From Acinetobacter celticus (GTDB taxonomy: Bacteria > Pseudomonadota > Gammaproteobacteria > Pseudomonadales > Moraxellaceae): a DNA stretch of 64,000 nt. The DNA lies in the NCBI RefSeq assembly GCF_001707755.1, contig NZ_MBDL01000009.1:310001-374000 (forward strand), given 5' to 3'. The notes beneath the pieces were generated by a model. That model ran no database searches. It was given only the letters and a program-made list of their open reading frames with translations, and was not told the origin of the DNA. Made by a program: the position numbers and the translations under genes. Shown one piece after another: positions 1-8,685 of this stretch. The number at the start of each line of letters is the position of its first letter. The first letter of the stretch is position 1.

Positions 1-919
1 ACGCATTATTTTGTACAATCGTATTGCTCTTCAAAACAATAACAGAATTAGAACTCAACCGATCCAGTTCACTAGAAACAGCTCGAATAATACTCCCATC
101 TGAGGCACGTGCTGTATTTTTTGCAATAGTATTGGCTTCCAGACCAACCGTATTACTCCCACATAAATCCAGTACACTCAGACTATCTGCCTGACCATTA
201 TGAACAATACTGCTTTGAGAAATAGTAATAATCGGCTTATTATCATTCATATTCCCAAGGCAACTCATGGCCATCACACTACCTTTAGGCGCGTGGTTAT
301 TTTCAATTCGGGTATTATTAATTCTAATCTCTTTCTCTACATCAAGCGCAATGGTATAAATTGCACCTCCCGCTTTTACTGCTTTAGAATTCAATATTGC
401 GCCACGAACAAGAGTAAAATTCCCACCCGCATAGACTGCACCACCATAATCTTTAGCATAACCATTTTTTAAAGCAATATCTGTTAATGTTAAATCTACG
501 CGTGTTTCAGCCGTATTGAAAACTCGTGAATCACCCTCCTTAACTTGTATAATCGTTTGTATGTCTTCAAACTCTGGGTATTCATCCGTTAAAGCACTTC
601 TCGTTTGATAGTTCTTTCGGCTCTTTCCTAATATTGTTACCGCAGACTCTGGCTTTAATTCACCACGCGTTAAAGTATATGTGCCTGCTTCTAATTCAAT
701 AACATCAGCTAGTCCAACACCAGTTCTGCCCGCATTACACCCGCCAAATGAGGTGTTTTTTTGGGCAGTTATAATTGCTTCACGCAGTGAACATTTATTC
801 GGGTTTTCCCCCATTTCATCATCAAAAGTATTTACATAAATAGATTTACTATCTGCAGCCATTAATGACATGGCTGAAAGAACCATTATGCACAATAGCC
901 CCTTTTTATACTGTTTCAT
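1..919 (-). CDS. CSLREA domain-containing surface/secreted protein, C-terminus outside window
   Basis: This is the N-terminal 306 residues of a minus-strand gene whose 3' end lies left of the window. The start is the ATG at 919, preceded by AGGGA about six bases upstream. Residues 1-21 form a Sec signal peptide, and the family-defining CSLREA motif sits at about residues 43-48. After it come repeated Asn/Gly-rich, valine/isoleucine-spaced strands typical of a right-handed parallel beta-helix. The start lies 16 nt after the stop of the next CSLREA gene, so the two are very likely co-transcribed paralogues. CSLREA proteins are exported and their biochemical role is unknown; a function in surface adhesion would be inference. 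Whether this copy also carries a GlyGly-CTERM tail cannot be seen. Confidence 0.85.
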   Translation of the reverse strand, partial: MKQYKKGLLCIMVLSAMSLMAADSKSIYVNTFDDEMGENPNKCSLREAIITAQKNTSFGGCNAGRTGVGLADVIELEAGTYTLTRGELKPESAVTILGKSRKNYQTRSALTDEYPEFEDIQTIIQVKEGDSRVFNTAETRVDLTLTDIALKNGYAKDYGGAVYAGGNFTLVRGAILNSKAVKAGGAIYTIALDVEKEIRINNTRIENNHAPKGSVMAMSCLGNMNDNKPIITISQSSIVHNGQADSLSVLDLCGSNTVGLEANTIAKNTARASDGSIIRAVSSELDRLSSNSVIVLKSNTIVQNNA

Positions 920-935
920 GGCTTGTCCCTAATTA

Positions 936-2759
936 TTATTTGAATCGACGCAAACCTAATAAGCCAAAGAGCGTTATTAGACCGTATAAACCAAAGGATC
1001 CACCAGAGGTTTCGACTGTTTTACTTTCCATTGTATTGTCTGGTTCTTGAAAAATGGTGACGGCTACATTGATGTACTTTGTTTCAACTTCTTGATTAAA
1101 CCGTGTAGAGGAGGTAATCACCTGAATTTCAAAATCATCTGCACCATGCCAGTTTCCATTTGGGGTATAAGCCAAATCACCATCTAGATTAAGTTCTGTC
1201 CGACCTTTAGATACCGTATTACGTTGCTTTATCCGTAAACAACCGTCTTGCCATGGTGTACCTGCAGGATTAGGCCCTACTTCTGCATTACACTGTTCTT
1301 TTGGTAAAAGATCACTATCACCCAAGCTTGCAAGAATATTAAATTTTGCAATTTGACCCGGCTTAATATCTTGACCTAATTTACCAATACTGGTCGGAAC
1401 TGTAACCTCAATTGCGCCACGGTCACACCAAATATCATTATCTAAACGTGCCGTACCACGCTGATCTGAGGCTTCACAATAAACAAAATTTTTATTTTCA
1501 CTAGATTTCGTCTGCCCTTTATTCAAAATAGGGCTGGAAAATACGTCTACATACGTCAGTAAAATGCGTGGGCGTAAATACCCCAAAAATGCCTTTTCAG
1601 GTGTCGCATATGGACAGAATAATGCTGCACCATCTTCAAATAAGTTTTTACATGTAGCTTCATCATCACCAGCCAATAATTTGGGGTTTTCTACAATGGT
1701 ATTTGCATTGCTACTTGCCCCAACTGGACAGTCGGCTTGAGACACCAAATTATTAAATAAAATGCTCTTATCTGTAGAAGCATTTTCAATTTGACAATCT
1801 TTAACTGAACTTGCTGTTCCATTCCCAACAATGACACTGTTGGCAACATAGCCATGATCATTCGTCACATCAAACGCGACACCGCCTGCATTTTGAATAA
1901 TACTTAGGTTGTTTAACCCAATACCATTTTTAACATTCACAGCAAAGCCATTATTTTTAAAAAAGGTACTGCTGGCAATAATATTTAAGCGCGAAGGAAA
2001 AGTTAATTTTGAGGTGTCCGCTATACCATTCAAGGTATAGACAATCGCCCGACCTGAAGTACTGGTATTTCCCTTAAAGACAGAATTATAAATTTTAAAA
2101 CTGGGTGCAAGCGTATAAATTGCGCCGCCATCCACGGCCTGATTATTTTCAACAAGCACGTTTCGTAGTTCGATACTACTAGACGCAATGGTCACATCTG
2201 AAGATAACCCGACGTTATAGATTGCCCCACCGAAGTTTGCGAAGCCGTTCTTTAATTTGACACTTTCTAAGGTTAAATTTTCATTGTTAAAAATAATGCC
2301 GCCTTTCTCCGCGCAGACATTTTTACCGCATCCTTGAAAGGTAATTTCTTTAATACTCACTCGAATTGATGAGTTATCATTATTATCAATATGGAAGATT
2401 TGGTCCTGACCGCTCATTTCAATTATGGCATTGTTCAGACCTGACACCGCATCTTCCGTGACAGCACTATCATAAAGCGTCTTTATATTCATAGATGCTT
2501 TAAGCTCGATCTTTTTTTCGAGTTTATAGACTTTGTTTTTTTCTAATACAATAATCGCTAAAGCATTTTTACCACCACAGCCCATATAACCAGCTTCGGG
2601 TCTGCTTTTTTCATCTATATTAAGATAGTCGACAGCTTCGCGAAGTGAACATTCTTTGTCATCTTTGACAATGTCTTCTGTGGTTGTAACAGCAATTTCT
2701 GCACTATAAGCATGTCCTGCAAAAAACAGCATACCTATCCCTATGCTCTGTTTGAGCAT
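936..2759 (-). CDS. CSLREA domain-containing protein with GlyGly-CTERM anchor
   Basis: A 607-residue exported protein. Residues 1-20 are a signal peptide ending HAYSA, CSLREA lies at residues 37-42, and the middle has beta-helix-like repeats containing NNxxxxGGAIY-type turns. A less repetitive domain occupies about residues 470-580. The C-terminus has a Gly-Gly-Ser motif, a hydrophobic stretch and a basic end (LRRFK), which is the GlyGly-CTERM signal recognised by rhombosortases. The start at 2759 has an AGGAGA ribosome binding site. The family is known for export and the tail is known as a rhombosortase substrate; cell-surface attachment or type II secretion is inferred. It is the first gene of a pair with the paralogue at 1-919. 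Confidence 0.85.
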   Translation of the reverse strand: MLKQSIGIGMLFFAGHAYSAEIAVTTTEDIVKDDKECSLREAVDYLNIDEKSRPEAGYMGCGGKNALAIIVLEKNKVYKLEKKIELKASMNIKTLYDSAVTEDAVSGLNNAIIEMSGQDQIFHIDNNDNSSIRVSIKEITFQGCGKNVCAEKGGIIFNNENLTLESVKLKNGFANFGGAIYNVGLSSDVTIASSSIELRNVLVENNQAVDGGAIYTLAPSFKIYNSVFKGNTSTSGRAIVYTLNGIADTSKLTFPSRLNIIASSTFFKNNGFAVNVKNGIGLNNLSIIQNAGGVAFDVTNDHGYVANSVIVGNGTASSVKDCQIENASTDKSILFNNLVSQADCPVGASSNANTIVENPKLLAGDDEATCKNLFEDGAALFCPYATPEKAFLGYLRPRILLTYVDVFSSPILNKGQTKSSENKNFVYCEASDQRGTARLDNDIWCDRGAIEVTVPTSIGKLGQDIKPGQIAKFNILASLGDSDLLPKEQCNAEVGPNPAGTPWQDGCLRIKQRNTVSKGRTELNLDGDLAYTPNGNWHGADDFEIQVITSSTRFNQEVETKYINVAVTIFQEPDNTMESKTVETSGGSFGLYGLITLFGLLGLRRFK

Positions 2760-2804
2760 AACCTTCTCCTTAGTATCTTTTTATTTCTTTTTTTATTCTT
2801 TAGC

Positions 2805-2830
2805 CGCAAATTCCCTGCAGCATCGAATTA
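2805..2830. repeat. copy of dispersed intergenic element
   Basis: The core CGCAAATTCCCTGC followed by CGAATTA resembles segments at 17857-17877 and 50119-50134. It lies about 45 bp upstream of the CSLREA operon start. Function is unknown. Confidence 0.35.
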
Positions 2831-2850
2831 TTTTGTGTACTTTGTCATAG

Positions 2851-2868
2851 CTTGAGTAATTACTCAAG
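2851..2868. promoter_or_regulatory. perfect 18-bp palindrome, possible operator
   Basis: CTTGAGTAATTACTCAAG is a perfect inverted repeat with no loop, between hda (stop at 2881) and the CSLREA operon (start 2759). On the minus strand it is not followed by a T-run, so it does not look like a terminator for hda. A dimeric regulator site controlling the CSLREA operon is the simplest reading, but this is inference. Confidence 0.4.
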
Positions 2869-2880
2869 AATTTTTATAGT

Positions 2881-3585
2881 TTATCGATATTCATCAATTA
2901 AGGCATAAATTTGGCGTAATGTGACATTGCTCAGCTTGGTTTTTTCGCCCTTAAGCAATTGAATTAATTGTTCTAACGTTTGTAACAACACCGATGCCTG
3001 ATGGGGCCCATGCAATAATAAATAATCGACAATTTGCTGATCTATTTGAATTCCTCTGCGCGATAATACCGAAACCACTAAAGCCTGACGGTCTGCATAT
3101 AAACTGCCATTCGGAACTCTGACACTGACAGCTTGCGTCAGGCGTGACTGTAAATCGGGCAATTCAAGTTTAAGTTCTATCGGGGCATAACGTGATGAAA
3201 ATACCAGTTGCCCACCACCTTCATTATTATAATTAATTAAATGAAAAACAGCGCGTTGCCAATGTGGCACACCACTAATGGCTTCAATGTCATCTAAAGC
3301 CACCAAATCATATCGATCTAAAGCAGTTATAGCCTCAGTCGGTGCATCTAACAGTTCCAGTAAAGAGACTTGAATAGCGGACTTACCTATTTCTAAATAA
3401 GAATCGCAAATGGCAGACAATAAATGACTTTTTCCTGCGCCTGCACCACCATAAATATAGAAACGGCTCATCAACCCCGCGTGTAATTGGCGAACGCCAT
3501 CAACCACATGCCCCCAACTTGGCCCAGAAAAATCGCTAATTCGGGCATCAAGCTGAGGTTCTATATCTAACTGCAATTGGCGCAT
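2881..3585 (-). CDS. hda: DnaA regulatory inactivator Hda
   Basis: Hda is a DnaA-like AAA+ protein that works with the beta sliding clamp to stimulate ATP hydrolysis by DnaA after initiation. This 234-residue protein matches the usual length. The N-terminus has QLQLDI at residues 3-8, a clamp-binding-type motif. Walker A is GGAGAGKSH at residues 46-54, and a Walker B-like VALDD lies at about 95-99. The arginine-rich lid follows, and the DNA-binding domain IV of DnaA is absent. It lies 15 nt downstream of the AI-2E family permease gene on the same strand, so it is probably transcribed with it. Confidence 0.9.
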   Translation of the reverse strand: MRQLQLDIEPQLDARISDFSGPSWGHVVDGVRQLHAGLMSRFYIYGGAGAGKSHLLSAICDSYLEIGKSAIQVSLLELLDAPTEAITALDRYDLVALDDIEAISGVPHWQRAVFHLINYNNEGGGQLVFSSRYAPIELKLELPDLQSRLTQAVSVRVPNGSLYADRQALVVSVLSRRGIQIDQQIVDYLLLHGPHQASVLLQTLEQLIQLLKGEKTKLSNVTLRQIYALIDEYR

Positions 3586-3600
3586 ATTTATGAATTGGCC

Positions 3601-4821
3601 TTATGAATCTTTATTGTTTGACGTATCGATCTTACTCGATTTTTCAAGATCTTGCAGAGGTTTTACCGTCGGTTCTTTGAGATCAATATCGACATTCATC
3701 TGGTCTGTTTCTATAGAAATAGAACCTGTGTTGGCATGTTGTGTAAGTACGACATTTGAGTCATATAACTGACTTTTTTCGTACCATTCACGTGCATGAC
3801 GTAACAGCACAACAATAATAGCCGCCACTGGCAATGCGATTAACATACCGAGGAAACCAGCCAACTGTGCGCCCGCCAATACTGCAAAAACGACAGCCAC
3901 TGGAGAAAGACCAATTTTATCGCCCAATAGGAAAGGTTGAAGAATATAACCTTCAATGGCTTGTCCAATCATGAACACCACTAAAACCAGTGCTAAATGT
4001 GTCCATTCCAAGCCAAATTGGAACAGTGCGGCAATAACGGCAGCAATAATGCCAACCCCAAAACCTAAATAAGGAATAATACTGGCCAGTCCCGCAATCA
4101 TTCCAATAATTAAACCAACTTCAAGTCCAATTAACTGTAAGCCTACTGCATAAACAACGCCCAATAAAAACATCACCAGAAATTGTCCTTTAACAAATGC
4201 ACCAAGTACACTGTGGCACTCACCTACAATTTTCAACGTACTTTCTTCATAAGGGCGTGGAATTAAACGACGTAGGCTTTCTAACATGCGGTCCCAATCG
4301 AGTAAGAAATAGAACGCAATAATTGGAATTAAAACAACAGTCCCACCAATTTGAATAAAGTTTAAGCCTGACTGAGCCACTTTTAACACTACAGATTGAA
4401 TACTGTCCGCACTGTAATTGGTTTGAATATAATCCATAACCGCTTTAGAAATTTGGTCAGTATCAATTTCCATTGGAACAAGGTTAAACGTATGCGACAA
4501 CCAAGGTAAAAACGTATAATTAACCCAATGAATACCTGCAGGAATACTGGTTTTGGCGTACATGAGCTGTTTCCACACCAAAGGCATTAAGTACCAAATC
4601 GCAATGGTTACTACTACACCAATTCCAACAAATACGAAACTGATAGACATCCAACGTGGTAAGCCTATTTTATGTAGTTTATCGACCAGAGGACTAAATA
4701 AGTACGCTATTAAAAATGCGCCAATAAAAGGAAGCACCACAGGCTTTAATAAATAAAGTACCCATAAGATGAGTGCTATGCCAGCAAGAATAAAAATGCG
4801 ACGTAAGGTTTTATCACCCAT
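3601..4821 (-). CDS. AI-2E family transporter (PerM-like permease)
   Basis: A 406-residue inner-membrane protein with about eight hydrophobic segments, beginning IFILAGIALILWVLYLL and including the conserved C-terminal helices rich in GFGVGIIAA and PVAAIIVVLL. The soluble domain between the second and third helix groups and the length of about 350-400 residues are typical of the AI-2E/PerM family. Members are predicted exporters with substrates mostly unproven; a role in autoinducer-2 transport should not be assumed. I chose the ATG at 4821, preceded by AAAAGGG. A longer frame to 4884 adds 21 residues with no ribosome binding site. The gene is upstream of hda and divergent from purM. The hydrophilic tail of about 50 residues is acidic. 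Confidence 0.8.
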   Translation of the reverse strand: MGDKTLRRIFILAGIALILWVLYLLKPVVLPFIGAFLIAYLFSPLVDKLHKIGLPRWMSISFVFVGIGVVVTIAIWYLMPLVWKQLMYAKTSIPAGIHWVNYTFLPWLSHTFNLVPMEIDTDQISKAVMDYIQTNYSADSIQSVVLKVAQSGLNFIQIGGTVVLIPIIAFYFLLDWDRMLESLRRLIPRPYEESTLKIVGECHSVLGAFVKGQFLVMFLLGVVYAVGLQLIGLEVGLIIGMIAGLASIIPYLGFGVGIIAAVIAALFQFGLEWTHLALVLVVFMIGQAIEGYILQPFLLGDKIGLSPVAVVFAVLAGAQLAGFLGMLIALPVAAIIVVLLRHAREWYEKSQLYDSNVVLTQHANTGSISIETDQMNVDIDLKEPTVKPLQDLEKSSKIDTSNNKDS

Positions 4822-4924
4822 GCAATTTCGCCCTTTTTTCAGTTTAATCGTTATAGTGAAAAAATATTTAAGTAAAGATAGCATTTTAGCGCATAAATAA
4901 CAGATGTGTTTCGTATATTCAGGT

Positions 4925-4930
4925 TATAAT
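4925..4930 (+). promoter_or_regulatory. probable -10 box of purMN promoter
   Basis: TATAAT is a perfect -10 element 28 bp before the purM start, followed by the very GC-rich run CCCGCCCGCG. A GC-rich discriminator is typical of growth-rate or ppGpp-controlled promoters. No good -35 box is visible at the usual spacing. Confidence 0.45.
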
Positions 4931-4957
4931 CCCGCCCGCGAATGCGGAGACTTCATT

Positions 4958-6028
4958 ATGAGCAACTCAACTTCTACTCCTACCACTGGTTTAAGCTATA
5001 AAGACGCGGGTGTCGATATTGAAGCGGGCGACGCGTTAGTCGATCGAATCAAATCTGTCGCTAAACGTACTGCCCGTCCCGAAGTTATGGGCGGATTAGG
5101 TGGCTTTGGTGCACTTTGTAAAATCCCTAAAGGTTATGAAGAACCTGTTCTCGTATCTGGCACCGATGGTGTAGGTACAAAATTACGTTTAGCCCTCAAT
5201 TTGAACCGTCATGACACTATTGGTCAAGACTTGGTTGCAATGTGTGTAAACGATCTAATTGTTTGTGGTGCAGAACCATTATTCTTTTTAGACTACTATG
5301 CAACAGGCCACTTAAATGTGGACGTGGCGGCAAATGTCGTCACAGGTATTGGCGCTGGTTGTGAGCTAGCAGGCTGTGCATTAGTCGGCGGTGAAACTGC
5401 TGAAATGCCTGGTATGTATGAAGGCGAAGACTATGACCTTGCAGGTTTCTGTGTAGGTGTCGTTGAACAAAGCAAAATTATCGATGGCTCTAAAGTAAAA
5501 TCAGGTGACGTTTTAATTGGTGTTGCATCTTCTGGCGCACACTCAAACGGTTACTCTTTACTTCGTAAAATTTTAGACGTGAAAAACGTCGATTTAACTC
5601 AAATTGTTGATGGTCGCCCACTTGCAGATGTTGCAATGGAACCAACACGAATTTACGTTAAATCATTACTTCAACTTTGCAAAGAAGTTGATGTTCATGC
5701 TATGGCACACATTACGGGTGGCGGTTTACCAGGTAACTTACCTCGTGTACTTCCAAACGGCGCTCAAGCAGTGGTGAATGAATCCTCTTGGGAATGGCCA
5801 GAATTGTTCAAACTTCTTCAACGTGAAGGTGGTGTTGAACAACACGAAATGTACCGTACATTTAACTGTGGCGTAGGCATGGTCATTGCTGTAGATGCAG
5901 CCGATGCTGAAAAAACAGTTGAATTGCTCACAAGCCTTGGCGAAAAAGCATGGAATATGGGTCATATTTTAGACAATGCTGAATCTGTAGCTGGCGCTGA
6001 CGAAAAAATCCGCGTTATCTTTGCATAA
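4958..6028 (+). CDS. purM: phosphoribosylformylglycinamidine cyclo-ligase (AIR synthetase)
   Basis: PurM catalyses ATP-dependent ring closure of FGAM to AIR, the fifth step of purine synthesis, in the cytosol. The protein has 356 residues, close to the usual 345-355. It opens with [15 protein letters not shown], and carries the ATP-binding [10 protein letters not shown] segment and the [11 protein letters not shown] signature. The likely start is the ATG at 4958 because the family N-terminus begins just there; an in-frame start at 4904 would add a non-conserved extension across the promoter. purN follows after 9 nt, which makes an operon, the common arrangement in gamma-proteobacteria. Confidence 0.96.
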   Translation: MSNSTSTPTTGLSYKDAGVDIEAGDALVDRIKSVAKRTARPEVMGGLGGFGALCKIPKGYEEPVLVSGTDGVGTKLRLALNLNRHDTIGQDLVAMCVNDLIVCGAEPLFFLDYYATGHLNVDVAANVVTGIGAGCELAGCALVGGETAEMPGMYEGEDYDLAGFCVGVVEQSKIIDGSKVKSGDVLIGVASSGAHSNGYSLLRKILDVKNVDLTQIVDGRPLADVAMEPTRIYVKSLLQLCKEVDVHAMAHITGGGLPGNLPRVLPNGAQAVVNESSWEWPELFKLLQREGGVEQHEMYRTFNCGVGMVIAVDAADAEKTVELLTSLGEKAWNMGHILDNAESVAGADEKIRVIFA

Positions 6029-6037
6029 GTATTTCGC

Positions 6038-6667
6038 ATGATCAAAATTGCTGTGCTAGTTTCAGGCAGTGGAAGCAACCTGCAAGCCCTGATAGATGCC
6101 AATCTTTCAGGGAAAATTGCAGGTGTTATTTCCAATAAACCTGATACTTTTGCTTTAAAACGTGCTCAAAAAGCAGGTATTGCAACTGCTGTTATTGAAC
6201 ACAAACAATACCCAAACCGAGAAGCATTTGATGATGTTATGCATCAACAACTCCTTGATTGGGATATTGATTTAGTGGTTTTAGCAGGCTTTATGCGTAT
6301 TTTAAGCACTAAGTTTGTGAACGCATGGGAAGGGAAAATGGTGAATATCCACCCTTCTTTATTGCCTCACTACAAAGGTATGCATACGCATCAACGTGTT
6401 TTAAATACGGGTGATACTTTGCATGGTTGCACTGTGCATTATGTGACTGCTGAATTAGATGCAGGTCAAGCTTTAGCACAAGGTGTTATCCAAGTGCATA
6501 CACATGATAATCTTGCGACATTAGCAAGTCGTGTGCATGTGCTTGAACATGTTATTTATCCACAAGTTGTAGAATGGATTTGTACAGGTGCAATTCAGCA
6601 TAGCGTACAAGGCGTTCTATATCGTGGGCATGTCATACAAGAGCCAGTTCAGTTCTGCAAAATCTAA
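6038..6667 (+). CDS. purN: phosphoribosylglycinamide formyltransferase (GAR transformylase)
   Basis: PurN transfers the formyl group of 10-formyltetrahydrofolate to GAR in step three of purine synthesis. The 209-residue sequence starts with MIKIAVLVSGSGSNLQAL (phosphate-binding loop). The catalytic motif VNIHPSLLP holds the conserved Asn and His, and the conserved Asp is in ELDAGQAL. Length and motifs match the E. coli enzyme. It follows purM closely and is followed by a strong terminator at 6684, so purM-purN is a two-gene operon. Confidence 0.96.
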   Translation: MIKIAVLVSGSGSNLQALIDANLSGKIAGVISNKPDTFALKRAQKAGIATAVIEHKQYPNREAFDDVMHQQLLDWDIDLVVLAGFMRILSTKFVNAWEGKMVNIHPSLLPHYKGMHTHQRVLNTGDTLHGCTVHYVTAELDAGQALAQGVIQVHTHDNLATLASRVHVLEHVIYPQVVEWICTGAIQHSVQGVLYRGHVIQEPVQFCKI

Positions 6668-6683
6668 AAAAATTATTTTCATA

Positions 6684-6712
6684 AAAAAACGCATCCTTGG
6701 ATGCGTTTTTTT
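6684..6712. terminator. bidirectional rho-independent terminator
   Basis: Stem AAACGCATCC / GGATGCGTTT with A- and T-runs on either side. It serves purMN from the left and the hydrolase-sppA unit from the right. Confidence 0.9.
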
Positions 6713-6735
6713 ATGCTTCAAACATCTCAAATAGA

Positions 6736-7545
6736 TTAAACATGCCCAGTATTTGATTGAATCAAGGACTTAATTAAATCTACCGTCTCTTGTGGCTTCT
6801 CTAATGGGAACATATGACTACCAGACATAACCTTGTATGGAATACCAAATTTCTTTTTCACCATTTGTGGAAATTTTCGTCCAATAAATGGCCCTTTTTC
6901 AGCAAAAACCAATTGAACAGGTACTTTCAGTTTTGGCTGTGGTAACCACCATAGTGATGGATTTGTACGGAAAATATTGACTTCATCCATCTTTGGAATC
7001 GTCAACTCCACCCCACCCCGTACTTTATCTTCGGTCAATGCGTAGTCAATATAAGCCTGAAAACAATCTGCATCAAAGGCTTTATAAAAGCCTTTAGGGC
7101 GCAATAATTCAGCTGCTTGCGCTCGACTTTGCCAATGATCTCTACGACGCAGTGACAAAGATGCAGGAGACATACGATCTACTGCTTTTAATTTAAATGT
7201 TTTTGCAATATGTAGCGCAAAACCATCTTTCCCCATAATCAACGGTGGGTCGAGCATAATGACTTGTGAAAACAGTTCAGGGTGTTTTAAAGCAGCCTGA
7301 AAGGTCAACACGGAACCCAATGAGTGACCTAAGCCAATCACTTTACGTCCCTGAGCCTGTTGCACAATACTATCAATCACCTGTTGCGTCAGACTGGCCC
7401 AATGATTATCAATAGGATAGCGTTTATCTGGCCCAAGTAATGACACAAAAATTATGTCATAGTCATCTTTTAACAGATCAAACAGCTTCTGGTAAACTTT
7501 AGATGGCACGCCATTGGCGTGCGCAAAGTGGATCAGTGGTTTCAT
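6736..7545 (-). CDS. alpha/beta hydrolase fold protein
   Basis: A 269-residue cytosolic hydrolase. The N-terminus FAHANGVPSKVY is the oxyanion-loop region, the nucleophile elbow is GLGHSLGS at about residues 92-99 with Ser as nucleophile, and the likely catalytic His is in SGSHMFPLEKP near the C-terminus. The substrate cannot be told from sequence; esterases and thioesterases of this type act on small acyl esters. Its ATG overlaps the stop of sppA (ATGA), so the two genes are translationally coupled and share a promoter upstream of sppA. Confidence 0.8.
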   Translation of the reverse strand: MKPLIHFAHANGVPSKVYQKLFDLLKDDYDIIFVSLLGPDKRYPIDNHWASLTQQVIDSIVQQAQGRKVIGLGHSLGSVLTFQAALKHPELFSQVIMLDPPLIMGKDGFALHIAKTFKLKAVDRMSPASLSLRRRDHWQSRAQAAELLRPKGFYKAFDADCFQAYIDYALTEDKVRGGVELTIPKMDEVNIFRTNPSLWWLPQPKLKVPVQLVFAEKGPFIGRKFPQMVKKKFGIPYKVMSGSHMFPLEKPQETVDLIKSLIQSNTGHV

Positions 7546-8558
7546 TGTAATTTCGTCGTTTGCTCAGATTGAACTTGTTGAGACAATGACGTTGCAAAAC
7601 CTTGCCCAATTGAACTTCCCATACGCCCTAGTACAGAATCAAAAGGACTATATTCAATAGTATAGTTCACTGCTTTGTCTGTTTTCAGTTCACGTTTTAA
7701 CGTATTTAAACTGCCAACACGGTCTGCAATACCCAGTTTAATCGCTTGCTCACCTGTCCAGAACAAACCTGAGAAAATAGCTGGATCATTCGATTTCAAT
7801 TTGTTACCACGGCCTTGCTTAACCGCATTAATAAAATGATCATGAACATTATCTAATAGTGCTTGAACATGCGCTTTTTGTGTAGCATCAACAGGTTGTG
7901 TCATCGACAAAATCGCTTTGTTCTCACCCGATGTCATTGTGCGGTCTTCAACACCTAACTTCTGCATTAAGCCACTTACACCATAGTTCGGCATGATGAC
8001 ACCAATGGAACCCACTAAGCTGGATGGATTCACAATAATTTCATCGGCAGCAGAAGCAATGTAATACGCGCCTGAAGCACCGGTATCACCAATCACTGCA
8101 TAGAGTTTTTTATCCGCATGCTGTTTTTTCAAATATTGAATTTCTTGCCAGATTTCATCGGACTGAACAGGTGAACCACCCGGCGAATTAATATTTAAAA
8201 CCACAGCTTTACTTTGTTTATTTTCAAAGGCTTTCTTTAATGAACGAATCGTATTAGTGCTGTTGACACTTTGCTTATCGGCCGCAATCGTACCTACAAT
8301 ATCAACTACAGCAATATGCGAACCTGTCGCACCAACATCTTCTGTAGATGTCGTACTGCAACTTTTACCCAATGCAATTAAAATAAATAACAAATAAGCA
8401 AAAGTTAAAAATTTAAAGAAAATTCCCCAACGACGTGCGCGCCGCTGTTCTTCAACCGAAGCCAAGACAACTTTTTCTAGCAATTTCCACTCATTGCCTG
8501 TCGGTTGTTGTTGCGTATTATGTGTTTCATTTTGAGGTTTTGGTGGCCAATCGGACAT
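7542..8558 (-). CDS. sppA: signal peptide peptidase SppA, short (36-kDa) form
   Basis: A membrane-anchored serine protease of family S49 that degrades cleaved signal peptides. The 338-residue length corresponds to the single-domain form, not the 67-kDa tandem form of E. coli. A cytosolic N-terminus of about 45 residues precedes one membrane helix at about 46-64. The peptidase domain holds the serine nucleophile in GDTGASGAYY (S162) and the general-base lysine in TSGENKAI (K214), a Ser-Lys dyad. NINSPGGSP at 122-130 is the conserved oxyanion-side motif. It is divergent from the acyltransferase at 8686 and overlaps the downstream hydrolase. Confidence 0.92.
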   Translation of the reverse strand: MSDWPPKPQNETHNTQQQPTGNEWKLLEKVVLASVEEQRRARRWGIFFKFLTFAYLLFILIALGKSCSTTSTEDVGATGSHIAVVDIVGTIAADKQSVNSTNTIRSLKKAFENKQSKAVVLNINSPGGSPVQSDEIWQEIQYLKKQHADKKLYAVIGDTGASGAYYIASAADEIIVNPSSLVGSIGVIMPNYGVSGLMQKLGVEDRTMTSGENKAILSMTQPVDATQKAHVQALLDNVHDHFINAVKQGRGNKLKSNDPAIFSGLFWTGEQAIKLGIADRVGSLNTLKRELKTDKAVNYTIEYSPFDSVLGRMGSSIGQGFATSLSQQVQSEQTTKLQ

Positions 8559-8685
8559 AAAAAATCCAAAAAACAGTTAAAATGTATCTCATTATATACA
8601 CTGAAAATGCTAGAACTGTCTAAACAATCTATTTTATCCTATAATTAATTCATCACTTCCTTTTATTCGAATTGACAACAAGATA

